6,853 bases of DNA from JAUWQU01 sp964605095 (GCA_964605095.1 CAZSBS010000258.1:1-6853); one strand, 5' to 3'. Numbered from the stretch's first letter, positions 1 to 6,701 are shown. Program-made: numbers and translations. The notes: generated by a model not told the origin, from the letters alone.

Positions 1-12
1 GCGGCCTGGGGC

Positions 13-1575
13 CTACTTGTTCTTCCTGGCCGGGGCGGGCGTGGGCTTCTTGTGGATGTCCACGGGCACGTCGTTTTTCTGCGGCGCGCCTGGCGTGCTC
101 CGGCCGGCATCGGCGTACTTCTGGAGCAGGGCGGTCAGTTGGGCGACTATCTCCGGGTGCTTGTCCTGGAGGTTCTCGCGCTCGCCGATGTCGGCGTCCA
201 TGTCGTAGAGCTGGACTTCGGGCAAGCCCTGTTTCCTGGCTTCGGCGTCGTTGGGCTTGCCACCCCAACCGCCGGAGCCGCCGCAGAGCAGCAGCTTCCA
301 CTTGCCCTGACGAATGGCGAACTTGCCGTTGGCTGAGTGGTGAACCACCGCCTCGCGGAGGGGCTTGTCCTGGCCCTTGAGAAGCGGCAGGATACTCACG
401 CTGTCCTCGCCGGCGGAGTCCGGCACTTTGGCTCCGACGATCTCGGCGCACGTGGCCAGCAGGTCGTTGTGGCAGGTAAGCTGATGGCAGGTCGTGCCGG
501 GCGCGGTCACGCCGGGCCAGCGCGTGAAAAACGGCACGTGGTGCCCGCCGTCCCACGCGTCGGCCTTGTAGCCGCGGAACTCGCCGCTGGGGTAGTGGCC
601 CTTCGCCTCGAGCTCGGGCGCGCCCGCATACGGGGCCATGCCGTTGTCGCTGGTGAATATCACCAGAGTGTTCTCAGCCACGCCCGCCTTGTCGAGCGTA
701 TCGAGCACTCGGGCGACCATGGCGTCGACTTCCATGACCAGGTCGGCGTAGACGTTGAGTCCGCTCTTGCCCTTCCAGTCGTCTGTTGGCGAAAGCGGGG
801 TGTGCGGGGCCGTCATCGGGAAGTACAGGAAGAACGGCTTGTCGGATTTGGCCTGCTTCTGGATGTACTGGCAGACCTTGTCGGTGATGGTCGGCAGGAT
901 TGGCTCGAACTTCCAGCCTGGCATGGCCGCGCCGGGTCTGGAGTTTATATTCTTGCCGACGACGCCGAGATGTTCGGTTGGGTTGCCCTGAAGGCGGTCG
1001 TTCTCGACCCAGCAGTATGGAGGCCAGTTCGGAACGTCGACGCCGAAGTAGTAATCGAAGCCCCTGTCGGTCGGCCCGCCGGGGATTGGCTGGTCGAAGA
1101 CCACGTCCTTGCCCTTTCGCGGCCAGTCCCAGCCGAGGTGCCACTTGCCCACGCACGCGGTGTTGTAGCCGCTCTGGCGGAGCAGGCCCGGCACGGTCAA
1201 GCGGTCGGGTGCGATCAGCGGCTTGCCGTAGACGTTGACGATGCCGTTTGTCAGGACCCGCCACGAGTATCGCCCGGTGAGCACGCCGTAGCGGGTCGGG
1301 CTGCACACGGCCGAGCCGGAATGAGACTCGGTGAACGTAACGCTCTGGCGAGCGAAGCGGTCGATGTTCGGCGTGGGGATTTTGCCGCGTTTGGGATTGA
1401 GGCACTGGACGTCGCCGTAGCCGAGGTCGTCGGAAAGGATGAACACGATGTTCGGCCTGGCCTTGCCGGCCTGGGCGGCCGGGGCCTTGAGCGCTCGCCA
1501 AGTCAGCAGGGATCCCGCAAGGGCACCGGCGGTGAACTTGAGAAACGACCGGCGGTTTATCGCATGGTTGCTCAT
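13..1575 (-). CDS. Tat-exported type I (formylglycine) sulfatase
   Basis: This 520-residue protein is a family S1 sulfatase that hydrolyses sulfate esters. The active-site motif C-S-P-T-R is at residues 91-95; Cys91 would be oxidised to formylglycine by a maturation enzyme not encoded here. Other expected metal and sulfate ligands are visible: S-D-D at 48-50, G-K-W-H at 143-146, A-P-H at 256-258, S-D-N-G at 309-312 and a lysine near 337 followed by W-D-G-G. The N-terminus is a Tat signal (N-R-R-S-F-L-K at 7-13, then a hydrophobic stretch, with a likely cut after A-Q-A near 36), so it acts in the periplasm or at the surface. I chose the ATG at 1575 because AAGGAG lies 6 nt upstream; a longer in-frame ATG at 1593 would put that site inside the coding region. 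The length is usual for the family. The substrate cannot be told; a sulfated polysaccharide is the family-based guess. It follows the HD-GYP gene by 84 bp. Confidence 0.96.
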   Translation of the reverse strand: MSNHAINRRSFLKFTAGALAGSLLTWRALKAPAAQAGKARPNIVFILSDDLGYGDVQCLNPKRGKIPTPNIDRFARQSVTFTESHSGSAVCSPTRYGVLTGRYSWRVLTNGIVNVYGKPLIAPDRLTVPGLLRQSGYNTACVGKWHLGWDWPRKGKDVVFDQPIPGGPTDRGFDYYFGVDVPNWPPYCWVENDRLQGNPTEHLGVVGKNINSRPGAAMPGWKFEPILPTITDKVCQYIQKQAKSDKPFFLYFPMTAPHTPLSPTDDWKGKSGLNVYADLVMEVDAMVARVLDTLDKAGVAENTLVIFTSDNGMAPYAGAPELEAKGHYPSGEFRGYKADAWDGGHHVPFFTRWPGVTAPGTTCHQLTCHNDLLATCAEIVGAKVPDSAGEDSVSILPLLKGQDKPLREAVVHHSANGKFAIRQGKWKLLLCGGSGGWGGKPNDAEARKQGLPEVQLYDMDADIGERENLQDKHPEIVAQLTALLQKYADAGRSTPGAPQKNDVPVDIHKKPTPAPARKNK

Positions 1576-1581
1576 GGCGCT

Positions 1582-1587
1582 CTCCTT
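1582..1587 (-). promoter_or_regulatory. Shine-Dalgarno site that fixes the sulfatase start
   Basis: AAGGAG on the minus strand sits 6 nt before the ATG at 1575. It is the best ribosome binding site in the window and supports the 520-residue form over the form starting at 1593. Confidence 0.75.
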
Positions 1588-1615
1588 CGTCACGTTGGGG
1601 TTTGCGATTTGCCGC

Positions 1616-1628
1616 TGTTACATTAACA
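1616..1628. repeat. Small perfect inverted repeat between HD-GYP gene and sulfatase
   Basis: TGTTA-CAT-TAACA is a 5-3-5 inverted repeat, about 40 bp upstream of the sulfatase start, in an AT-richer patch of an otherwise GC-rich 84-bp gap. It could be an operator half-site pair or chance. I see no convincing -35/-10 pair beside it, and the stem is too short and AT-rich for a terminator. Confidence 0.3.
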
Positions 1629-1659
1629 CTTGCGACGGGAGAGTGTTTCGTGGGATTGC

Positions 1660-2985
1660 TCAAGCCCCTTTTGACGGCAGCGTGACCGGCCCCGGCCGGC
1701 GGATCTGAGTGGAGCTTGGTCCCATCATCTCGGCGAGGGTTCGTTGTTTGGCGGCATAGGCAGCCTGCTCCGTTCGGCGGATTTCGCCGATGACGGCAAA
1801 ATCCCGAGCCAGGACATTGACGACGTCGCAATCGAGTCCGCCGTTTTCGACGAGCCTGGTCAGGACGGCGAGGGATTGTGCCTTGCTCATGCCGGCACGG
1901 TATGGCCGGTCCTCGGCGACGGCGGTGAACACGTCAGCCACAGCCATGATCCGCGAGCCAAGGGTGAGGTCCCTGCCCGCGTGTCCAAAGGGATAGCCCG
2001 TGCCGTCGAGGCGTTCGTGATGGAACGCCGCCCACTCGCAGATCTGGGGCATGCCGCCGATGGTCTCCAGGACGCGGAACGTGTGATAAGTGTGGCCCTG
2101 GAGGATGGCCCATTCCTCGTCGGTGGGTTTGCCTGGCTTGTCGAGGATGCTGCTGGGGACGGTTATCTTGCCGAGGTCGTGCAGATAGCCGGCCGCCCGC
2201 ATGAGGGTCTGCTCGCGGGGCGAGAAGTTGAGCCTTTCAGCCAGCGCCACCGCGGTGGCGGCAACGCCGGCCGAGTGGGTCCATGTCCACGGGCTCAGGC
2301 CGTCGACAATGCGCCCAAAGATGTGGGCAATGCCCTCGACTGTCTCCTCGTTGATCGTCTGTGTTGGCCAGTCCAACTCGCCCGTCAGGATGGAATAGAT
2401 GCGTTTGGAGGTGACATCCAGCCAGAACGCGGGCGTCCGGCAGGCTTGGCCGAAGGCTTCGGCGCAGTCAGGATGAAATTCCCGGCCGGCCCCTTGGGCA
2501 ACCAGTTCGAGCAGCCGTTTGCTCTGGTGGAGGATGGGCACGTCTCGTTGAATGCTGCGGTCTACGGTGTCAGCCAGCGCCAAGATGTGCGAAGCCATAG
2601 GCACCGCCTCGCTGTCGGCATACGCTCCCTGGGTGTAGTTCCAGGCCACGTGATGATAGCGGATGATCGGCGCGGCCTCGTCGAAGAACTCGTTGTCGCA
2701 CAGCAGTTCGTAGCCGGCCTGGCCATGCCACTCGATTCCCTCGAGCTGGTTGCAGCCCACGACCCGGACACGGTTTTCCGCCCGGATTAGGCCGATGTCA
2801 TGAAGCGCCGCGGCGTTGAAGACGTTGCGGAGGGCCTGGCCGCGATAACCCAGCAGCCTGGCCATCCGCGTGCTCATGTAGGCCACGCGGAGTTGGTGAT
2901 CGGCCACGGAGGGATTGACGTGGTCCAACACCTCCGACAACGACAGCACCAGACGGTGCAGCGGGACTTGGGGGTTTATGATCAT
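1660..2985 (-). CDS. Tandem HD / HD-GYP phosphodiesterase
   Basis: This 441-residue soluble protein has two HD-type domains and no visible receiver, sensor or membrane segment. The C-terminal half is a canonical HD-GYP domain, the family that degrades cyclic di-GMP (some members cGAMP) with a di- or tri-metal, often iron, centre. Seen are H237, H-D-L-G-K at 269-273, H298 and H301, the signature H-H-E-x-x-D-G-x-G-Y-P at 322-332, A-D-V-F at 350-353 and R-P-Y-R at 360-363. The N-terminal half keeps an HD core (H30, H-D-I-G at 62-65, H87, H-H at 111-112, A-D-T at 138-140) but lacks the GYP signature, so it may be a regulatory or divergent hydrolase domain. Residues 400-441 form a polar, basic tail. 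The start is 12 bp after the stop of the ferritin-like gene with little Shine-Dalgarno, which suggests translational coupling. HD-GYP assignment is firm; substrate and output are inferred. Confidence 0.93.
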   Translation of the reverse strand: MIINPQVPLHRLVLSLSEVLDHVNPSVADHQLRVAYMSTRMARLLGYRGQALRNVFNAAALHDIGLIRAENRVRVVGCNQLEGIEWHGQAGYELLCDNEFFDEAAPIIRYHHVAWNYTQGAYADSEAVPMASHILALADTVDRSIQRDVPILHQSKRLLELVAQGAGREFHPDCAEAFGQACRTPAFWLDVTSKRIYSILTGELDWPTQTINEETVEGIAHIFGRIVDGLSPWTWTHSAGVAATAVALAERLNFSPREQTLMRAAGYLHDLGKITVPSSILDKPGKPTDEEWAILQGHTYHTFRVLETIGGMPQICEWAAFHHERLDGTGYPFGHAGRDLTLGSRIMAVADVFTAVAEDRPYRAGMSKAQSLAVLTRLVENGGLDCDVVNVLARDFAVIGEIRRTEQAAYAAKQRTLAEMMGPSSTQIRRPGPVTLPSKGA

Positions 2986-2997
2986 CTTGGCACTTTG

Positions 2998-3489
2998 TCA
3001 GCGTCCTGCTTCCATGCCGCACCGCACGGCTGAGAGAAGGCGAAGGTGCGTGCGTTCCTCGGCTATTACGGCCTCGATGGCGTTGCCCGGCGGGAGGCTC
3101 TCGGCGAGGTGGGTGTAGAACCTGACGGCCTCGGCTTCCATTTTCACGGCCATGTTCAGGGCGTCGATGATGTTGCCGCCGCAGGCGACCTGGCGGATGG
3201 TTTCGGAGGTCGGCACGACGTTTTCCCTGATACGCCGCCGGGCGGTGGTGGCCTGCTCGTCGGTGAGCATTACCGACTCGCCCCGTGCAGCCAGGCTGCT
3301 GTGGAGCCGGCGAAAGATCTCGCGGTGTTTGTCTTCCTCGGCCGCAAGGCGGTGGCAGAGCTGGAAGACTCGCGGATCGCGTGTAGCCCCGCCCAGGGCC
3401 TCGTAGAAATCCCGGCCCAGCTCTTCCATCTGGACAGCCATCCGGACGACTTCGTCCTGGGTAACGCGGCCTTGGGTGTCATCAGCCAT
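2998..3489 (-). CDS. Ferritin-like / rubrerythrin-type diiron protein
   Basis: This 163-residue, all-helical, cytosolic protein has the four-helix ligand pattern of the ferritin-like superfamily: E22/E23 in helix 1, E-x-x-H at 52-55, E118 (with E120) in helix 3 and E-x-x-H at 145-148. Helices 1 and 3 also share the M-E-x-x-x-x-x-F-Y pattern, as expected from internal duplication. A C-terminal rubredoxin domain with paired cysteines is missing, so it is an erythrin/rubrerythrin-like form rather than full rubrerythrin. Family roles include peroxide reduction and iron or oxygen handling; which applies here is unknown. The start is supported by GGGAG 8 nt upstream. It is first of a tight pair with the HD-GYP gene, 12 bp apart, and lies 115 bp after the glycosyltransferase, so it may have its own promoter in that gap. 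Confidence 0.88.
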   Translation of the reverse strand: MADDTQGRVTQDEVVRMAVQMEELGRDFYEALGGATRDPRVFQLCHRLAAEEDKHREIFRRLHSSLAARGESVMLTDEQATTARRRIRENVVPTSETIRQVACGGNIIDALNMAVKMEAEAVRFYTHLAESLPPGNAIEAVIAEERTHLRLLSAVRCGMEAGR

Positions 3490-3527
3490 TTCGATGTCTC
3501 CCGGTTGAGTTCACGGCGCGGCTGGCG

Positions 3528-3539
3528 CCTGACTTCAGG
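3528..3539. repeat. 12-bp palindromic motif upstream of the ferritin-like gene
   Basis: CCTGA-CT-TCAGG lies in the 115-bp gap between the glycosyltransferase and the ferritin-like gene, about 40 bp before the latter's start. The position suits an operator, but the arms are only 5 bp. No clear sigma-70-type promoter was recognised in this gap, and the rest of it holds nothing else I can name. Confidence 0.25.
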
Positions 3540-3604
3540 GACCGCCGTCATCCCTGCCATCGGACTGATTGCCAGGAGGCTTGAATAAGGGTTGGGAAGT
3601 GGGG

Positions 3605-4612
3605 CTAATCGTCTTCCGGGAGGCTGGGTTTGGTTTGCCCTGACTTGTCCATGGATTCAAGCTTCTGGGATATGCGGCGGTTCTGGCTGGCGATCTTGTA
3701 GATCTCGTTGCGGAGCATCACATTCTGGAGCGAGACGAAGCCGATGGAGATTATCATCGCTCCGAAGAGGCCCAGGAACACGCCCAGTAGAAGTAGCGGC
3801 CTGCCGCTGACCGCCTGGCCTGAGGCGCTGAGGATGAACAGGTAAACAGCCAGGCCGACCGCCAGCACCAGCATCCCCAGCCCGGCCAGGCCGAAGATGG
3901 CGACCGGGCGCTCGTGCATGGCGTACATGAGGTGGTGGGCGGCGGTCTTGCGGAAGCGGAACTTGCTCTTGCCCTTTTTGCGTCCGCGAAGCGTGGCGGG
4001 GACCTCGACGCCCTTGTACCCAAGGGCTATGGCCTTGGTGAGGATCTCGAGGTGGATTTCCTTCGAGTCGCTGCACAGGACCAGGCTGCGGATCATCTCG
4101 CCGCGGTAGCAGCGGAATATGCCCGTGAACGTGCGGAAGTTGCCGGGCATCATGCCGCGGAGGACGTAGTTGCCCGCCTTGCTTATCAGCAGGCGAAGCG
4201 GCGGGACGCCCTTGGCGGCGCCGCCAGGCATATATGGCGAGCCGATGGCGAAGTCCGCCTCCGGGTGGGCCTCCAGCGCGGCAAGCAGGTCCAGGATGCT
4301 TGATGGGTGGTACGACAGGTCGGCGTCGATCGAGGCGACGAACTCGCCGTCGGCGGCGTCGAAGCCCGTCCGCAGCGCCTTGCCCCGCCCCGCGTTGACC
4401 GGATACCCCGCCGGCTTTACGCGATCATCCTTTGCCGCGATTTCGGCGATTCGCGCGGGCGTGTCGTCGGTCGAGCCGTCGTTGACCAGTACGACCTCGA
4501 AACTCTTGCCCATCTTGGACAGGGATTCCTCGATGGCCTGGACGGTCGAGGCGATGTTCTCGGACTCGTTGAAGACCGGCACGACAACCGATAAGTATGG
4601 CCTCTGGTTCAT
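3605..4612 (-). CDS. Family 2 glycosyltransferase, polyprenyl-phosphate sugar type, with two C-terminal membrane helices
   Basis: This 335-residue GT-A enzyme resembles dolichol-phosphate mannose synthase and bacterial GtrB/ArnC-type transferases, which move a sugar from a nucleotide donor to a polyprenyl phosphate at the inner membrane. The N-terminal domain shows V-V-V-P-V-F-N-E at 9-16, V-N-D-G-S-T-D-D at 43-50 and the metal-binding D-A-D at 96-98. An F-T-G-I-F-R-C-Y-R-G segment at 162-171 takes the place of the usual S-G-F-R acceptor region. A basic stretch near 209-222 precedes two membrane helices at about 236-262 and 271-297, then a polar, probably helical tail. It begins 7 bp after the methyltransferase stop; its only start signal is purine-rich AAGAAGG directly abutting the ATG, so translation may be coupled. 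Sugar and lipid acceptor are not readable from the sequence. Confidence 0.92.
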   Translation of the reverse strand: MNQRPYLSVVVPVFNESENIASTVQAIEESLSKMGKSFEVVLVNDGSTDDTPARIAEIAAKDDRVKPAGYPVNAGRGKALRTGFDAADGEFVASIDADLSYHPSSILDLLAALEAHPEADFAIGSPYMPGGAAKGVPPLRLLISKAGNYVLRGMMPGNFRTFTGIFRCYRGEMIRSLVLCSDSKEIHLEILTKAIALGYKGVEVPATLRGRKKGKSKFRFRKTAAHHLMYAMHERPVAIFGLAGLGMLVLAVGLAVYLFILSASGQAVSGRPLLLLGVFLGLFGAMIISIGFVSLQNVMLRNEIYKIASQNRRISQKLESMDKSGQTKPSLPEDD

Positions 4613-4671
4613 CCTTCTTCTATTCTTCCGCGCTGCTTCTTCTCCGCGTTTTCAGCGCCCTCTGCGTGAAA
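4613..4671 (-). repeat. Degenerate CGCAGAG-type dispersed repeat spanning a gene junction
   Basis: Read on the minus strand, this stretch starts TTTCACGCAGAGG and continues as imperfect 8-10-nt units of the CGC(A/G)GAG(A) kind, then GAAGAA runs up to the glycosyltransferase ATG. From memory, similar CACGCAGAGG...CGCAGAGAA sequences recur between genes in many planctomycete and other genomes; I could not search for it. Here it encodes the last 18 or so residues of the methyltransferase and the start region of the next gene. There is only one copy in this window, so its repeat status is inference. Confidence 0.45.
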
Positions 4672-5408
4672 TCTTTTTCTGGTTTCTTTTCCGCCACGAT
4701 AAGTCCGCGGTAGCACATCCAGCGCCCCAGGCCCAGCATGCGGACCAGGCTGGTGACCGCCCAGTCGATGCCCATGACAAGCCTGGCCAGCCAGCGCCAG
4801 TTGGGTATCAACTGCCGTCCAATGTACCCGCCGGAGAGCGGAAAGGCTATCGTGTCGAAGTATTGGATTCGGCGGACTGTAAGCCCGGCGTTCCGGAGGG
4901 TCTGGGCGATATCATCCAGGCCGTACTGTGCGTGCTCGTGATGGCCGGTGAGTTTGTACGCCAGCCGGAGCATGAGGATGGGGTTTGCCTGGAAGACGAC
5001 CACGCGCCTGCCGGCGATGCGGGCGGCCTCGCTGACGACCTCGGCCAGGCGGAGGTGGCGGATCACCTCGCGGAAGACCACCGTGTCGAACTGCCCGTCG
5101 GCGTATCCGCTGTCGTGGATGTCGCGGCGCTTGAGCTCTACGCCGTACCACTGGCTCGCCAGGGGGATCTTCTCGGTGTCGATCTCGATGCCCGTGCATT
5201 CAAAGCCCCACTTTTGCAAGTGTTGCGTGAGGTTGCCGTACCCGGCCCCAACATCCAGCACGCTTGAGCCCGCGCAAGCGGAGGCGATCCGACGGTTCTG
5301 CCTCTCGGCCACCATGCCGTAAAGGCCCAGGAGCTTACGGCGGTTGCTCTGGTGATCCTCGTCGTGAATGACGTTGTCCAGAATGGCTTGCTGACGGTCG
5401 TTGGTCAT
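4620..5408 (-). CDS. Class I SAM-dependent methyltransferase
   Basis: This 262-residue cytosolic protein has a Rossmann-type methyltransferase fold. Motif I is V-L-D-V-G-A-G-Y-G at 50-58, the SAM ribose-binding acidic end of strand 2 is in G-I-E-I-D at 73-77, and D-I-H followed by G-Q-F-D-T-V-V-F at 105-112 marks the next strands. The usual E-V-x-E-H-L helix reads E-V-I-R-H-L at 114-119, with Arg where Glu is common. The layout resembles UbiE/COQ5-like and glycan- or lipid-associated methyltransferases; the substrate is unknown. The ATG at 5408 has GGAG 10 nt upstream. The C-terminal tail from about residue 245 is basic and low in hydrophobics, and seems to come from a dispersed repeat. It is the first gene of the leftward set and is followed 7 bp later by the glycosyltransferase, suggesting a shared glycan or glycolipid task. 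Confidence 0.9.
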   Translation of the reverse strand: MTNDRQQAILDNVIHDEDHQSNRRKLLGLYGMVAERQNRRIASACAGSSVLDVGAGYGNLTQHLQKWGFECTGIEIDTEKIPLASQWYGVELKRRDIHDSGYADGQFDTVVFREVIRHLRLAEVVSEAARIAGRRVVVFQANPILMLRLAYKLTGHHEHAQYGLDDIAQTLRNAGLTVRRIQYFDTIAFPLSGGYIGRQLIPNWRWLARLVMGIDWAVTSLVRMLGLGRWMCYRGLIVAEKKPEKDFTQRALKTRRRSSAEE

Positions 5409-5485
5409 TTATACATAGCTCCGGTGCGGAGGGCAACAAAGGGTACTTGCGCTGCCGGGGCCAGGCAACTGCAAAACCGGGACAT

Positions 5486-5534
5486 CGTGTCGAAGGGTCC
5501 GTCGGCGTATCCGCTGGCGTGGATGTCGCCCCGC
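5486..5534 (-). pseudogene. Duplicated methyltransferase fragment in the divergent spacer
   Basis: These 49 bp align without gaps to 5082-5130 inside the intact methyltransferase, 43 of 49 identical, including 18 identical bases in a row. In the same orientation and frame they encode R-G-D-I-H-A-S-G-Y-A-D-G-P-F-D-T, against R-R-D-I-H-D-S-G-Y-A-D-G-Q-F-D-T at residues 94-109 of the intact protein. Similarity stops abruptly at both ends. The frame has no ATG, GTG or TTG before the block and is closed upstream by a stop near 5632. I read it as a gene remnant or local duplication. The rest of the 210-bp spacer (5409-5618) shows no other gene. Confidence 0.55.
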
Positions 5535-5607
5535 CGGAGAGGGCATATTGTGTCCGGCTTGGGAACACTGAAACACCATGCTTCCCTTTTTGCCGTAGCA
5601 AGGCTAT

Positions 5608-5612
5608 AGAGG
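5608..5612 (+). promoter_or_regulatory. Shine-Dalgarno site of the flippase-like gene
   Basis: AGAGG lies 6 nt before the ATG at 5619 and favours this start over the internal in-frame ATG at 5685 (residue 23). Confidence 0.5.
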
Positions 5613-5618
5613 CCGGAT

Positions 5619-6668
5619 ATGGTGCAATTACCTCAGCAAGCCGGCGGCAATGAAATACCGCTCCCGCGCCGAAAATGGATAGCCATGGCGCGGCTGGGGA
5701 TGCTTGTGGCCGTCCTGGCTCTCATTGCCTGGTACGTCGCCGCTCACGCCGAGGATTTCCGGAAATTGGGCAACGTGTCCTGGACGAGCCTCGCGGCGGC
5801 GCTGGGACTCGACGCGCTAACCTACCTCTACGGTGCGGCCGCGATCGTGCTTACGGTGCATCTTTTCGGTACGCGCCTTGGCACGATGGAGGCCATGTTG
5901 CTGAGCTTGTTGACGAGGCTCGGCAACCTCCTGCTGCCTCTGCGGGGCGGGGCGGTCGTGCGTGCGGTGTACCTCAACCGCACCCATGGGTTGTCCTACG
6001 CGGACTTCCTGGCCGGGCTTTCAGCGATGCTGTTCTCGACACTGGCTGGCAGCCTGCTCTGCGCACTGGGCGGGCTGGCATGGATCGCCGCCACCACCGG
6101 CGAGACGTTCCCGAAGGTGACCTTGGTTTTGGCCGGGGCGCTGGTGGCTGTGTCGCTCACGGTCGTTCTGCGCCCGCGAATCGGATCGAGCCAGGGCGAC
6201 GCTGTGGATGCCGGACTGGCGGAGGCTGGCACCAACAAGGCGAGGATCAAGATTATCCTTGACCGGCTTCGCGGGCACATCCAGCGGCTGCTTGACAGCT
6301 ACCACCTCGTCAGCCGGCACCGTCCGAGCCTGCTGGGCCTGCTGGCGGTGAGCGGATTGCAGATCCTGACGATGGCTGGGATATACGCCCTGCTGCTGGC
6401 GGCAATGGGCAAGCCCGCGGGGTTGGGGATGCTCATAGTGATCGTTGCGCTGGCTAACGTGAGCACGGTCGTACCGCTCACGCCCGGCAACGTGGGTGTC
6501 TATGAAGGCATACTGGCACTGCTCGGCCATCTGGTGGGCCTTGTCGCGCCCGACATCCTCGCCGCCAGCCTCGCCTGGCGAGCCCTGGACACGGCCCTGA
6601 TCCTCATTACTGGCCCAATCAGCAGCTATGTCCTGACGGGGAAGGCGTTTTACCGCAGCCGGGCATGA
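5619..6668 (+). CDS. LPG-synthase-TM / UPF0104 flippase-like membrane protein
   Basis: This 349-residue polytopic inner-membrane protein matches the membrane part of lysylphosphatidylglycerol synthase (MprF-like), without the cytosolic aminoacyl-transfer domain. Hydrophobic segments lie at about 24-42, 55-82, 92-108, 130-157, 166-184, 236-263, 266-287, 294-310 and 312-340, with a polar loop at 185-235. Family hallmarks are visible: N-L-L-L-P-L-R-G-G-A-V-V-R-A at 103-116, and P-L-T-P-G-N-V-G-V-Y-E-G at 286-297. Stand-alone members are common in glycan and glycolipid loci and are thought to move or hold lipid-linked substrates; the exact role is not established. It diverges from the methyltransferase across 210 bp and is followed by another probable membrane protein. 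The start has AGAGG 6 nt upstream. I did not find a convincing -35/-10 pair for it. Confidence 0.9.
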   Translation: MVQLPQQAGGNEIPLPRRKWIAMARLGMLVAVLALIAWYVAAHAEDFRKLGNVSWTSLAAALGLDALTYLYGAAAIVLTVHLFGTRLGTMEAMLLSLLTRLGNLLLPLRGGAVVRAVYLNRTHGLSYADFLAGLSAMLFSTLAGSLLCALGGLAWIAATTGETFPKVTLVLAGALVAVSLTVVLRPRIGSSQGDAVDAGLAEAGTNKARIKIILDRLRGHIQRLLDSYHLVSRHRPSLLGLLAVSGLQILTMAGIYALLLAAMGKPAGLGMLIVIVALANVSTVVPLTPGNVGVYEGILALLGHLVGLVAPDILAASLAWRALDTALILITGPISSYVLTGKAFYRSRA

Positions 6669-6701
6669 CTGGCAGTTGTATCCGGGAAGGGGAAGCCGCC
6701 G

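Noticed and set aside
1576..1593. Longer sulfatase start at 1593 (six extra residues)
   Set aside because: The AAGGAG ribosome binding site would then lie inside the coding region; the ATG at 1575 has ideal spacing and gives a normal Tat signal.
337..1626. 429-codon open frame antisense to the sulfatase
   Set aside because: It lies opposite a sulfatase with all catalytic motifs, and its product is a low-complexity A/G/R/V-rich sequence typical of antisense frames in GC-rich DNA.
674..1831. 385-codon minus-strand frame crossing the HD-GYP 3' end and the sulfatase 5' part
   Set aside because: It overlaps two well-supported genes in another frame, and its product is Arg/Pro-rich with no recognisable motif.
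1744..2790. 348-codon plus-strand frame antisense to the HD-GYP gene
   Set aside because: The opposite strand carries intact HD and GYP signatures; this frame has no recognisable domain.
2998..3489. Full rubrerythrin or bacterioferritin
   Set aside because: No C-terminal rubredoxin cysteines and no sign of bacterioferritin-type sequence; only the ferritin-like diiron pattern is supported.
4170..5267. 365-codon plus-strand frame spanning the glycosyltransferase and methyltransferase
   Set aside because: It is antisense to two genes with clear motifs and crosses their junction; it is a by-product of high GC content.
5408..5436. TTGCCC-N17-TATAAA promoter-like element upstream of the methyltransferase
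   Set aside because: Spacing is good, but the -10 element overlaps the A of the ATG, so RNA would start inside the gene. There is no suitable nearby downstream start codon.
5335..5601. 88-codon minus-strand frame over the divergent spacer
   Set aside because: It runs in a different frame from the methyltransferase-like block, overlaps the methyltransferase start and shows no domain.
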